64,000 nucleotides of DNA from Burkholderiales bacterium (lineage in GTDB: Bacteria; Pseudomonadota; Gammaproteobacteria; Burkholderiales; Nitrosomonadaceae), in the NCBI GenBank assembly GCA_024235755.1, contig JACKLV010000013.1:49337-113336 (forward strand). Direction: 5' to 3'. The position numbers and the translations under genes are program-made. The notes under the pieces are model-generated. The model had not been told where the DNA came from, did no database searches, and worked only from the letters and a program-made list of their open reading frames with translations. Shown in pieces: positions 17,276-26,715 of the stretch; positions within the stretch are counted from its first letter, which is position 1; each line of letters opens with the position of its first letter.

Positions 17276-17597
17276 TTGACTGTAGCCATAAGCAGTCCAA
17301 TTTCATCCGCAATGGCTTTCTTTGTGAGTTGTTCGTTAGATAGGTCTTTTTAATTCATTCGCTTATGTTGTTAACGATGAATAGTGCGACATTGCTGAGA
17401 AACTATTCCAAAGTCACTGAACGACATTTTTCACTATAGCCGTCCGTACTGAATTCTTGTTGCTGCGGGAATGATAGACAGTATTTGATTGTACAATTGA
17501 CTCATTGCTCTTCGCTATAACAGGTTGCATCTTAAACTTAAATCCGCATAGAATCCAAACTTCTATGTGAGATTAATTAACAAGGGATACCGGTCGC

Positions 17598-17693
17598 ATG
17601 ATTGAGTGGTTAGAAATTATTATTTATTCTGTAATTGCATTGATTTTAGGATTACTTATTGCTGAATACATTAATGAGAAAATTTCTAAATGA
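17598..17693 (+). CDS. Possible 31-residue single-pass membrane peptide
   Basis: An ATG-initiated frame encoding MIEWLEIIIYSVIALILGLL then AEYINEKISK: one transmembrane helix with a short charged tail. A weak AAGGG lies 12 bases upstream. It is typical in form of small membrane peptides, but such short AT-rich frames also arise by chance. The rest of 17276-17938 shows no other supportable gene. Confidence 0.35.
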   Translation: MIEWLEIIIYSVIALILGLLIAEYINEKISK

Positions 17694-17938
17694 AGGAATT
17701 GGGTGTGTTTTGCGTGTGAGAGGCTAATTTTTGGGCGCTGTTGGGACTTCAAATTGCCTATGACAAGCAGAGAGTCAATGTAGGGTGGCAGTAAAGGTTA
17801 GTGAGTTTTCTAAAAGTTGAATGTTCATTTGTGAATCAACCATAAAACAGCTTAAAACAGCTAATTCCTAATTTGATTGATCAATGTATATACGCGACCG
17901 GTTGAGTTATCGGGTACCTGCGCGAGAGGAAATTCCAC

Positions 17939-18046
17939 ATGTATCTGATTGGCCGGGACGGCAAGCTGAACACTCCAGTTAGTCCGCATACAACGCCTTT
18001 TGACAAAATGCCTGGAATGGTAATCGAGCAGGCCTTGCAGCCATAA
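17939..18046 (+). CDS. Possible 35-residue leader ORF before the HIRAN gene
   Basis: ATG at 17939 behind GAGAGG at nine bases; the peptide MYLIGRDGKLNTPVSPHTTP ends in EQALQP. Its stop lies four bases before the start of the HIRAN-like gene, which has no good ribosome-binding site of its own, so coupled translation is plausible. No family recognised. Confidence 0.4.
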   Translation: MYLIGRDGKLNTPVSPHTTPFDKMPGMVIEQALQP

Positions 18047-18050
18047 AACG

Positions 18051-18683
18051 ATGGAAAATGAATCTCGCTCATCTTCTGAGTCTTCCAATTCGCCTGACAG
18101 CCAAGAATCTGAGCTGGGCATCCTGCCAATACTGATTATTTCCCTGTTTGTTGGATTGATAGCGGGCGCAGGTATGGATAAATCGCACATTCTCCCGGTA
18201 GCATTCATTGTTGCGATCGTTCTTTTTATCAACAGAAAAAAAATAGCTGCTGAAGACGCTGCCAAGGTGTCCGGTAACGATACTGAGTACACAACAGAAA
18301 CAACAGAAAAAATTTACGTTTGGCCGAAACTTGGCCGGTTTATTGTTTCTGTTTCGGCGCAATCGTTTCAAAGCGCAATCAGGCAATTGGCGCAGGAAAA
18401 TATAGACCGTGATGATGATCCGGTTCTCAAAACCTGTATCCTGAAAGCTCAATTAATACCGGATAATGACAATCCATTTGATAGCAACGCTGTTCGTATC
18501 GATATTGATAACCGCAGTGTCGGCTACTTGAACCGCGATCAAGCCCTAAACTTCCGTCGCAGGCTGGAGGAACTGGGACTTTCTAATCAAGTTACGTCGT
18601 GTAATGCAATTATCGTGAGAACTGAAACAGTTAACGAAAAGAAAAATGTCTATGACGTAAAACTTGATATTGAACCGTTATGA
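18051..18683 (+). CDS. Membrane-anchored HIRAN-like domain protein
   Basis: A 210-residue protein: a polar Ser/Glu-rich N-terminus (1-22), two hydrophobic segments (about 24-40 and 47-62), a linker, and a C-terminal domain (about 95-205) with DNPFDSNAVRIDIDNRSVGY followed by LNRDQALNFRRRLEELGL. That pattern is typical of HIRAN domains, which bind single-stranded or damaged DNA ends and occur beside helicases and nucleases. Attachment to the membrane is unusual. The gene is convergent with hsdR across about 95 bases, at the edge of the restriction locus. Domain call by eye. Confidence 0.75.
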   Translation: MENESRSSSESSNSPDSQESELGILPILIISLFVGLIAGAGMDKSHILPVAFIVAIVLFINRKKIAAEDAAKVSGNDTEYTTETTEKIYVWPKLGRFIVSVSAQSFQSAIRQLAQENIDRDDDPVLKTCILKAQLIPDNDNPFDSNAVRIDIDNRSVGYLNRDQALNFRRRLEELGLSNQVTSCNAIIVRTETVNEKKNVYDVKLDIEPL

Positions 18684-18779
18684 ACGGCACGCTCTTGATA
18701 CACGCGCCCAATCCGATTGAACGTACGATTGGAACTGGGTATGAACATTATTTAATTTATTATTGATTATCCATTGAAT

Positions 18780-21700
18780 TCATATCCGTCTTTCCCGCAA
18801 CATTTCATAAAGCCGTCCTGGGCCAAGCAGCGTTTCTTTTAGCCCATTCCGTACCCGCTCCGAACCCAATGCCTGCTTGCTCATGGTGCTGTGGGCTGCC
18901 AGTGCATCCATGATGGCGTTCAGGAGTTCATCGTTAAGATCAGGTGAGTTTGAAAACTGTTCTTTGGAATTATTTGCCGCCTGCTGAACGAGAATGTCCG
19001 ATTCCAGCAGTTTTCCCTTGATAACGTTATTCACATAGATCAACCGGTCATTTTCGGTAATGTCGCCTTCAAACAGGTCATTCACCCTGGCGATGATCTC
19101 GTAGAGATAGGCTTTTTCCTTTTCCTGAATGGAGCCGCTGCCCGATTCAGTCAAGGGTTTCAGTTTGGGATACTCGCCGTCAGTTAACGACAGTGTTCTT
19201 TTGCCTTGATTCTTCAGCGTATGGTGGGTGAGTATTACTTTTGAAAGGTCAATGCCTTCTCGTTCACGTCCAAATTCCAGTAAAGGCAGCAAACGTTTGT
19301 AGAATATGAAACGTTTTTCGATGGCGGTGTTGCCATAGTCAAATATCTGCGACAGAAATGCATACATGCGCTGGTATGCTGTCATGTCATGCTTGAATAA
19401 AACCAATGCGTTGCGTTCGTTTTGCGCTGCTTCAATCGCCTTAACATCATCTTTTGCCTTGGCGGTTTTGAGTTTTTCCTGAACGGCTTTGTAATGATGC
19501 AAAAGACGGGATACCACGGGCTCCAAAGCCGCTGCCAGATCGCTTTGTCTGGATTTCGGATTAAACTCGACTTCGACAACACGGTTCACCTCGAAGTCAT
19601 CGTAATAACCAGCCGCATCCAGTTTCATGCGTAAATCGTACACCAGATGGGGATCAGTCACATTCGACAGTTCGGCAGTGTCGTAATAGGTTCTGAATGC
19701 ACTTAAAATTTCTTCCGGGTCGTTGATGAAATCCACCACATACGTAATATCCTTGCCGGGATGCGCACGGTTCAGCCGGGATAGTGTTTGAACCGCTGCA
19801 ATACCCGCCAGTCGTTTGTCGACATACATGCCGCAGAGCAGAGGTTGATCAAATCCGGTTTGAAATTTATTGGCGACTAGCAGAATTTGATACTCGTCCG
19901 TGGCAAAGGCTTCGCGGATATCCCGTTTTCGCAGATCGGGGTTTAACGAGTGACTGGTTTCAGTAAATGGATCAGGGCCGGATTGTGCATCGTTGATTTC
20001 TCCCGAGAAAGCGACCAGTGTCTTGATACTGTAGCCTTGGGATTTAATATATTTGTCGATGGCAATTTGCCAGCGTACCGCCTCAAGACGGCTGGAAACG
20101 ACCACCATGGCTTTGCCTTGCCCTTCCAGCAGGGGTGCCACGTTATCACGAAAATGTTCAACGGCCACCTGAACCTTCTGGCTGATATTGTAAGGATGCA
20201 GCTTGACCCAACGCATAATGCCTTTGAGTGCTTCACTGCGTTCGACTTCCTTTTCGTCGAATTCCTTACCATCATGCGCCAGTTTGAATGCCAGCTTATA
20301 CGGTGTGTAGTTCTGCAATACATCGAGGATAAATCCCTCTTCGATTGCCTGCCGCATGGAATAGACATGAAACGGTGCTGGCAGACACTCATCACCGGCG
20401 GATGAATCCGGGTTGGGACGGCGGCCAAACAATTCCAGTGTCTTGGCCTTCGGTGTGGCGGTAAAAGCTATATAACTAATTCCATTGTTTTCAGTTCGTC
20501 CCGCCATTTGTGCAGCCAGTAAATCTTCGGTACTGATTTCACCGCCGTCATTCAATTCTTCCAGTTCCTGAGCCGATAAAACCGCTTTGAGCTTGGCTGC
20601 TGCTTCACCGCTCTGTGATGAATGGGCTTCATCGGCGATCACGGCAAAATGTTTGCCTTCTTTTTGACCTGATTTTGCTGCCAGTTCCTGCACGGCTTTT
20701 AATGCAAAGGGGAAGGTCTGGATGGTACAAACCACGATTTTCTTGCCGCTGGATAGTGCTGTTGCCAGTTCGCCGCTTTTACTGACACCTTCGCCTTTAA
20801 TGGTTGCGACAACACCAGCGGTGCGTTCAAAATCAAAAATGGCTTCCTGCAACTGGCTGTCCAGCACATTGCGATCCGATACCACCAGCACGGTATCGAA
20901 TAATTTCCGGTGATGCTCATCATGCAAGTCCGCCAGAAAATGGGCTGTCCATGCAATCGAATTGGTTTTGCCGGAACCTGCCGAGTGTTGTATCAGATAT
21001 TTTCCACCGGGTCCTTCGGTCAATACTGCCGCCAACAGTTTTCGGGTGGCGTCCAGTTGGTGGTAACGTGGAAAAATAATGCTCCTGATTTGTTTTTTAT
21101 CATCCTTACGGGTCACCAGATAACGCCCCAGAATTTCCAGCCAGCTATCCCGTGCCCAGATGTCTTCCCACAAGTATGCGGTACGGTGGCCGCCCCGTTC
21201 ATTGGGCGGATTGCCAGCCGCACCCTGATTCCCACGATTAAACGGCAGAAAAGTTGTGTACGGGCCTTCCAGCTTGGTGGTCATGCGGACTTCGCTATTG
21301 CTGACTGCAAAATGTACCAGTGCACCATTTGGAAAAGACAATAACGTTTCAGCAGTACTCTGGCCTTTGGGACGGGGCAAGCGGTCAAAGCGGTATTGAT
21401 CGACGGCGTCCTCCACCGATTGAGTAAAATTGCTCTTGAGTTCCACTGTGGCGACCGGTAGCCCATTCAAAAACAACACCAGATCAATGGCATTCTCGTT
21501 ATACAGCGAATAACGCAGCTGACGCACCACCCGCAACCGGTTTGCTGCATAGCGGGACAGAATATCGGGATTCATTGCCAAGGCCGGTTTGAACTGGGCC
21601 AATGTCAGGGGCTGCCGCAAGCCGATCATTTCAATGCCATGACGCAACACATTTAATGTGCCCCGTTGATTGAGCGAATCACGCAGTCGTCCCAATAATA

Positions 21701-21908
21701 TATTTGTGGCCTGTATGCCGTGATTTTTCTCCAACGTTTCCCAGGCTTTGGGCTGCGTGGTTTTTACCCATTCAATAACATCTGATGGAAATAAGGCTCT
21801 TTCCCGGTCGTAGGCTTGCGAATCGCTTTCAACATAAAACCAACCGTGATCAGCCAGATAATCACAAATTTCAGTTTCGAGGTGGATTTCTTTGTGCAGG
21901 TCATTCAT
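18780..21908 (-). CDS. hsdR: Type I restriction enzyme R subunit HsdR (intact)
   Basis: A 1042-residue translocase-nuclease. The N-terminal nuclease has a PD-(D/E)xK-type core (IDLVLFLNGLPVATVELKSN, Glu-x-Lys near residue 154). The helicase part has Walker A HSAGSGKTNSIAW near 310, DEAHSSQSGEAAAKL near 425, ITFTATPKAKTLELFG-type motif III (here IAFTATPKAKTLELFG) and LLVANKFQTGFDQPLL near 650. The frame is complete. The gene lies 18 bases after a toxin gene and downstream of hsdM and hsdS, which are both broken. Because HsdR needs M and S subunits to find and judge sites, the enzyme is probably inactive unless partners are encoded elsewhere. Confidence 0.96.
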   Translation of the reverse strand: MNDLHKEIHLETEICDYLADHGWFYVESDSQAYDRERALFPSDVIEWVKTTQPKAWETLEKNHGIQATNILLGRLRDSLNQRGTLNVLRHGIEMIGLRQPLTLAQFKPALAMNPDILSRYAANRLRVVRQLRYSLYNENAIDLVLFLNGLPVATVELKSNFTQSVEDAVDQYRFDRLPRPKGQSTAETLLSFPNGALVHFAVSNSEVRMTTKLEGPYTTFLPFNRGNQGAAGNPPNERGGHRTAYLWEDIWARDSWLEILGRYLVTRKDDKKQIRSIIFPRYHQLDATRKLLAAVLTEGPGGKYLIQHSAGSGKTNSIAWTAHFLADLHDEHHRKLFDTVLVVSDRNVLDSQLQEAIFDFERTAGVVATIKGEGVSKSGELATALSSGKKIVVCTIQTFPFALKAVQELAAKSGQKEGKHFAVIADEAHSSQSGEAAAKLKAVLSAQELEELNDGGEISTEDLLAAQMAGRTENNGISYIAFTATPKAKTLELFGRRPNPDSSAGDECLPAPFHVYSMRQAIEEGFILDVLQNYTPYKLAFKLAHDGKEFDEKEVERSEALKGIMRWVKLHPYNISQKVQVAVEHFRDNVAPLLEGQGKAMVVVSSRLEAVRWQIAIDKYIKSQGYSIKTLVAFSGEINDAQSGPDPFTETSHSLNPDLRKRDIREAFATDEYQILLVANKFQTGFDQPLLCGMYVDKRLAGIAAVQTLSRLNRAHPGKDITYVVDFINDPEEILSAFRTYYDTAELSNVTDPHLVYDLRMKLDAAGYYDDFEVNRVVEVEFNPKSRQSDLAAALEPVVSRLLHHYKAVQEKLKTAKAKDDVKAIEAAQNERNALVLFKHDMTAYQRMYAFLSQIFDYGNTAIEKRFIFYKRLLPLLEFGREREGIDLSKVILTHHTLKNQGKRTLSLTDGEYPKLKPLTESGSGSIQEKEKAYLYEIIARVNDLFEGDITENDRLIYVNNVIKGKLLESDILVQQAANNSKEQFSNSPDLNDELLNAIMDALAAHSTMSKQALGSERVRNGLKETLLGPGRLYEMLRERRI

Positions 21909-21926
21909 CGCCGGAATGCCCGCGGT

Positions 21927-22199
21927 TTAATAAACCGCGTCATGATCGCCCACATTCACCGGAATAATGCGCTTATCCTGAATCAGTAGCTCCAGAGTGA
22001 TACGACAGGACAGGTTAATGGAAACCGAATGCAAACCCTGATGTTTGCCCTGCAAGGGATGCAAACGCAACGAAGGATGGTTGGGGTTGGCTTCCAGCAG
22101 TTGCAGCGTTTTGGCGTAAGTTCTCTTAAGCTCCGGATGCCGTTTCAAGAATCTGATTTCCTTGCGTTTGTAGTGTTCGGTAAAGATTAGCTGGAACAT
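21927..22199 (-). CDS. RelE/YafQ-like toxin
   Basis: A 90-residue basic protein with the RelE/ParE-fold pattern: MFQLIFTEHYKRKEIRFLKR, a helical hairpin (ELKRTYAKTLQLLEANPNHP), then LRLHPLQGKHQGLHSVSINL and the terminal strand RIIPVNVGDHDAVY. Members are ribosome-dependent mRNA endonucleases or gyrase poisons; this one looks nearer the mRNA interferase side. It overlaps the upstream antitoxin gene by 13 bases, the usual toxin-antitoxin arrangement. The pair sits inside the type I restriction locus, directly before hsdR. Confidence 0.85.
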   Translation of the reverse strand: MFQLIFTEHYKRKEIRFLKRHPELKRTYAKTLQLLEANPNHPSLRLHPLQGKHQGLHSVSINLSCRITLELLIQDKRIIPVNVGDHDAVY

Positions 22200-22450
22200 G
22201 CTTTGTCAAGCCAGACCGCATGTTCCTCGGCGGTCTCGGCGGTAAATCGGCCTGCCGCCAGATCCGCCTTCGTTTGCGCGATGGCGGCATCCAGTTCGCA
22301 TTCGCGCAGGTAATGGTAATGCGCGATATCCATGATCACAAACCGGTCCTTGCCGCGCACCGAAACAATCGCTTCCGGCGAATCGCCCAGCGCCGCTTCA
22401 ATGGCGGCGATTCCTTTGGTTTTTAAATCGTTGGCACTGATATTGGACAT
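22187..22450 (-). CDS. Antitoxin of the RelE-like pair
   Basis: Start at ATG 22450 (MSNISANDLKTKGIAAIEAA) behind AGGAG. The 87-residue product has a Phd/YefM-like N-terminal DNA-binding and dimerisation region (ISANDLKTKGIAAIEAALGD, IVSVRGKDRFVIMDIAHYHY) and a flexible C-terminal helix (DAAIAQTKADLAAGRFTAET) that would wrap the toxin. Antitoxins of this kind repress their own promoter. The 13-base overlap with the toxin supports joint expression. Confidence 0.85.
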   Translation of the reverse strand: MSNISANDLKTKGIAAIEAALGDSPEAIVSVRGKDRFVIMDIAHYHYLRECELDAAIAQTKADLAAGRFTAETAEEHAVWLDKACSS

Positions 22451-22671
22451 CTCGTAAACTCCTGACAAAAATATAATAATACGGCCAATCATATGCTTAA
22501 TCGTACTGTTAAGCAAGCGCTACCCGGCAAAATATGGCTGGCAAAAAAGGCCAGCGCGTGCTCAGGCCAAAAGGGGGCGATTCGTTCATTTCCGGGCGTA
22601 GCGGCCCACACCAGCATACCGCTGACGCACCGGGATTATGCGCAGTTCTGCATTCTTGCCACCGGTCTCCT

Positions 22672-23064
22672 TTATTTATAGGGCAAACACGCTTGCAGCA
22701 GTTCCGGCAAATGCTCAAATTCCGGGTCTTTATGCACCAGCGTTGCCTCCAGTTCCCATGCCGTCGCTGCTATCCAGGCATCGGCGACCGATAGCGGATG
22801 CGTTGCTTTAATCGCGGCGGCCCGCTGTAAAATATCGGGGGACTCATGAATCCAGACCATCGGTAAAGCAAGACAGTCCGCATAGGCTTCGCGTCCGGCG
22901 GCTTCACCCTCATCTTTCCACACCCGGTAAAATACTTCCATCAAAGTCATGAAAGAGCCATAACAAGGCGAGCCATCGCTTAACAGCGCACTGACCCGGT
23001 CTGCTCCCGGTTCATTATCGCGCAGGGCCAGTAAAGCAGACGTATCCAGCAAGTAGCCGCTCAT
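22672..23064 (-). CDS. vapC: PIN-domain toxin VapC
   Basis: A 130-residue PIN-domain ribonuclease: MSGYLLDTSALLALRDNEPG holds the first metal-binding Asp, the Glu follows in LMEVFYRVWKDE, and the third acidic group is in SVADAWIAATAWELEATLVH with a final Asp in HKDPEFEHL. VapC toxins cut initiator tRNA or rRNA. It overlaps its antitoxin gene by four bases (ATGA). The pair lies between the broken hsdS and the RelE-like pair. Confidence 0.9.
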   Translation of the reverse strand: MSGYLLDTSALLALRDNEPGADRVSALLSDGSPCYGSFMTLMEVFYRVWKDEGEAAGREAYADCLALPMVWIHESPDILQRAAAIKATHPLSVADAWIAATAWELEATLVHKDPEFEHLPELLQACLPYK

Positions 23065-23342
23065 TCTTCCCGTTCGCGATCAGCCCTGCGATCTTCCAAT
23101 AGCCGCTCGACCGCGCCGCCTTTGCCTTTGCCGCGAAAAGCCGCAACCGCTGCTTTGGCTTTTTCAATGTCAACCTGGCTTTGATTGATGGCCAACCGCT
23201 TGGTTAACTCATCGTATTCCTGCTGCGAAACCACATAAGCCACCGGACGGCCGCGCCGGGTAATGGTGACCGGCTCGCGTTGCGCCGCATCGATCAGTTC
23301 CCCAAAATGGTTCTGGGCTTCGACAGATGTCATGATTCTCAT
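23061..23342 (-). CDS. Phd/YefM-family antitoxin (VapB role)
   Basis: Start at ATG 23342 (MRIMTSVEAQNHFGELIDAA) behind GGAGG at seven bases. The N-terminal region with PVTITRRGRPVAYVVSQQEY is the Phd/YefM fold; the C-terminal half is charged (KAKAAVAAFRGKGKGGAVER, then LLEDRRADREREE) and would bind the toxin. About 93 residues. It overlaps vapC by four bases, as expected for a toxin-antitoxin operon. Confidence 0.9.
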   Translation of the reverse strand: MRIMTSVEAQNHFGELIDAAQREPVTITRRGRPVAYVVSQQEYDELTKRLAINQSQVDIEKAKAAVAAFRGKGKGGAVERLLEDRRADREREE

Positions 23343-23446
23343 GGTCAAATCCTCCAAATAGCTAATTCAGCCATTATAGGTGTTTTGTTGAGTATGACAA
23401 TACGGACGATAGCAAAGGAATTTCAGGGCGGAAATCGTTTTGCGGC

Positions 23447-24770
23447 TTATTCCACAACCAGTTTGTCCGCCACCAGACCGCGTACGTCAATTTTTCCCGT
23501 CACTGCGGCGGAAATCAGGGCAGTGCGGCGTTCTTTGAGTAATTCGATAGCTTTTTTTGCTTCGTTTATTAGCTCATCAATTTTGGTGGTTTCACTATCG
23601 AGGAACGGACAATAGTGGATTGTTCTTGCACAGGGGTAAAGGAAATGAAACCTGGAATTGATCTTGTCCAAGATTCTTCATGCTGGAGCTTGTGCCGTAA
23701 TCATTTTACTTGTGATCGATAATAAGCCGTTAGTGTCCAGTAATGGACAAAAGCAGGGCTTGTAGTATAAAGACTGCCATAGTCGATCGGGAAGAAATAC
23801 GTTGTTTTGCACTTGTCGAAACCCTGCTGCTCCAACAGGTCAGGGTATTCATCCGACTGACAATAATGAATTAAGTCGCAAAGGACAGATGCCCGATCAT
23901 ACTTTGAGACGACGATAGCTTTGTTTTGTTTGCATCAAAATCGCCATTGTAAACACAGCTTGTCTTAAGCACGCCATATTCATCACCATTAACTGGCGGT
24001 CAGTTGATTAACCTGTCCCGATTCTATATGCTAAAATATATTTTAGTAGAGTAATCTCCCAATGCGCCGGCACATTACCCAACCATTCAATATCAGAATC
24101 TTTCATGGGCACATCAGGATTCAGTCCTTTGGTAACCGCATGAGAAATAACCGCCTGCCGTTTTTCTTTCAGCAATTCGATGAGCTGTTGCTGTTCGACA
24201 ATCAGTTCATCAATTTTGGTGGTTTCGCATTGCAAAATCTAAGATAACTTCTGTCAAAAGAGGTGGCACTGGAATGACAGGAAGAAATTGTTCCAATAAA
24301 TCACCAATTGTTGTGGCATTACTCATGTAACTGATCTGATTTTTCAATAGATCATGTCTTGTATTAGAAATCTAAAAATACGTGTTGATTTTAGAAGCGT
24401 CTGGCTGAATACGTAGCAAACAGGATGAAGAATTGCATCAGATTACTTGAAGAATAGCTGTTTTGCCTATTGTGCCTCTGTGTTGTAATCAGCAAATCAC
24501 CGGAAAAACCTCGAAGCTTGATAATTGTATGAATTTTTCTTCTGAAATGAGTTATCACCTGAGCAAAAGTCATTATCTATAACGCTGCGTTGGTTATAAA
24601 CCTTAATTTCACTGATTGATATCAGTCGAGGTTAAATGACTTCCAAAGACCTGTCTATTGCATCCGACTGGAGCACAAAAAATTTGATTGCCCCAAAATT
24701 CCAATGCTCCGGCACCTCGCCCAACCATGCTACGCCACTGCCTTGTATTTTCATACCGTGGAAAGCTCAT
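23447..24770 (-). pseudogene. hsdS: Type I restriction specificity subunit hsdS, degraded
   Basis: The start overlaps the hsdM stop as ATGA at 24770. Pieces of an HsdS follow in order but in different frames: MSFPRYE, then GSGVAWLGEVPEHWNFGAIK (24.7 kb); a first recognition domain remnant with RGTIGKTAILQVI, an in-frame TGA and later SNATTIGDLLEQF and VPPLL; the central helix TTKIDELIVEQQQLIELLKE with WLGNVPAHWE (24.0-24.24 kb); and the C-terminal helix TTKIDELINEAKKAIELLKE ending GKIDVRGLVADKLVVE (23.45-23.6 kb). Total span matches a normal hsdS, so the damage is several small indels and stops rather than a large deletion. No functional specificity subunit can be made. Confidence 0.88.
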
Positions 24771-26519
24771 GCCGACAGTCCTTTAATTAGGGTCAGGATA
24801 CGGTCGGTACACTGCTTTAAATCCGCATCAATTTCAGCCAAGGGCGAGGTGGCTCGAAGACATAGAAATGCCGATTGAACGGGATTTCATAACCCACTTT
24901 GGTCTTGTCATGATCAATCCAGGCATCGGGTACATGCGGCAGCACTTCCCGTTTGAAATAGTCTTCTATGTCTTCGTTCAGCGGTACATTCTCGGTATCC
25001 CGCAAACTGGTGTCCGGTTGTGGTTGCCCTTTTTGCTTGCCCTTGGTGGCCAAAACGATTTGTCCGTTCTCGTCCCGCAAGGGGCGTTCCACAGTGATGG
25101 TGCGATAACCGAAATCGGTATTCATGAAGATACGTGATATGGGTTTTTACTGTCCTGCCTTCGAAGACTTGGCTGGCTTCGATAAACTGTCCGAACAGGC
25201 GGGTGATTTCGGCGATATGTTCATCGGACAGCTCCTTACGCTTGGAACCGAGGCTTTACGCATTTTCTGCCAGTAGCCTGAGGCATCGATCAACTGCACC
25301 AGTCCCTTGCGGTGTTCCGGCTTGCGGTTGGACAGTATCCAGACATACGTGGAAATGCCGGTGTTATAGAACATATCCGTCGGTAGTCCGATAATGGCTT
25401 CGAGCAGATCGTTTTCCAGTACATAGCGGCGGATTTCACTTTCCCGAACCTGCCGCACCGGTAAACAGGGTGAGCCGTTTAATACGATGCCAAAGCGGCT
25501 GCCGCCATCGACAGCGGAACGCATTTTGCTGATCAGATGCAGCAGGAATAGTAACGAACCATCCGATACACGCGGCAGGCCGGGGCCGAAACGGCCATTG
25601 TAGCCTTGGGTTTCATGTTCCTTGCGTACTGCCTTTTCAACTTTTTTCCACTCCACGCCAAACGGCGGATTGGACAGCATATAGTCGAATTTCTTGTGCA
25701 GGTGCCGTCATCGGAAAACGTATTGCCAAACGCAATATTGGCGACATCCTGACCCTTGATCAGCATATCGGCTTTACAGATCGCATACGATTCCGGGTTG
25801 AGTTCCTGCCCAAACATCGTCAGGCGGGCATCGGGATTGTGCTCATGCAGGTATTCCCCCGCGACGGACAACATGCCGCCGGTGCCTGCCGTTGGATCGT
25901 AAATGGCGCGGACTACGCCGGGTTTGGCCAATACATCGTCATCTTCGATAAACAGAAGATTGACCATCAGGCGGATGACCTCACGGGGGGTAAAATGTTC
26001 GCCGGCGGTTTCATTGGAAATCTCGGCAAACTTGCGGATCAGTTCCTCGAAAACCAATCCCATCTGGCTGTTGCTGACTTGATCCGGGTGCAGATCGACA
26101 TGCGCAAAGCGTTCGGTCACCTGATACAGCAACCCGGCTTTGGCGAGCCGCTCAACCTGGGTATAAAAATCAAACCGCTCGAAAATATCCCGCACCGCAG
26201 CAGAAAACCCCTGAATATAGGCGAACAGATTTTCCCTGATGTGATCCTGATCGCCCATGAGTTTTTTCATGTCCAGCGGCGAGATGTTGTAAAAACTCTG
26301 CCCCGCTTTACGCAGCAGGAAGGGTTCAGGATTAATGCCGGCTTTCAGTTTGTTGGTATGTTCTGCCAGCACTGTTTCCTTGGTGGATTCGAGTACACAG
26401 TCGAGACGGCGTAACACCGTGAACGGCAATATCACCTTGCCGTATTCCGATTGCTTGTAATCGCCACGCAGCAGATCAGCAACCGACCAGATAAAGGCGG
26501 AAAGGGATTGATGGTTCAT
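24767..26519 (-). pseudogene. hsdM: Type I restriction DNA methyltransferase hsdM, at least four frameshifts
   Basis: The full length of HsdM is present but spread over frames. The N-terminal part from 26519 runs through the AdoMet motif DPTAGTGGMLSVAGEYLHEH to FGNTFSDDGT near 25700. The catalytic part MLSNPPFGVEWKKVEKAVRK (NPPF motif) runs from 25680 to about 25260. RKELSDEHIAEITRLFGQFI is in another frame near 25.2 kb. MNTDFGYRTITVERPLRDE runs from 25125, and the last piece PLAEIDADLKQCTDRI ends with a stop at 24767. Each junction needs a single-base change. Neighbouring genes are intact, which points to real decay more than general sequencing error. Confidence 0.9.
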
Positions 26520-26715
26520 ATGTTTTTATTCGAGCTTTTTTGTTTGCGGCCGATCAGGATGACTTCTGTCCAGAAAAATACAAATAACACGAATTTTCAA
26601 AAAAATGAATACTAACGGGATAACAGGCGTAATATTTTCCCTGGATACGTATTCCGTAATCCATTAATTGCGCGAATTCAGGATAAATCCGGTTTTAAAA
26701 AATGGCTCAGTGTTC

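Noticed and set aside
17050..17310. Minus-strand frame with an HTH-like stretch (TKKAIADEIGLLMATV) that could be a recombinase remnant
   Set aside because: It is antisense to a better supported 59-residue membrane protein and shows no further recombinase sequence.
24767..26519. Programmed frameshifting in hsdM
   Set aside because: Four separate junctions without slippery heptamers at each point to decay, not recoding.
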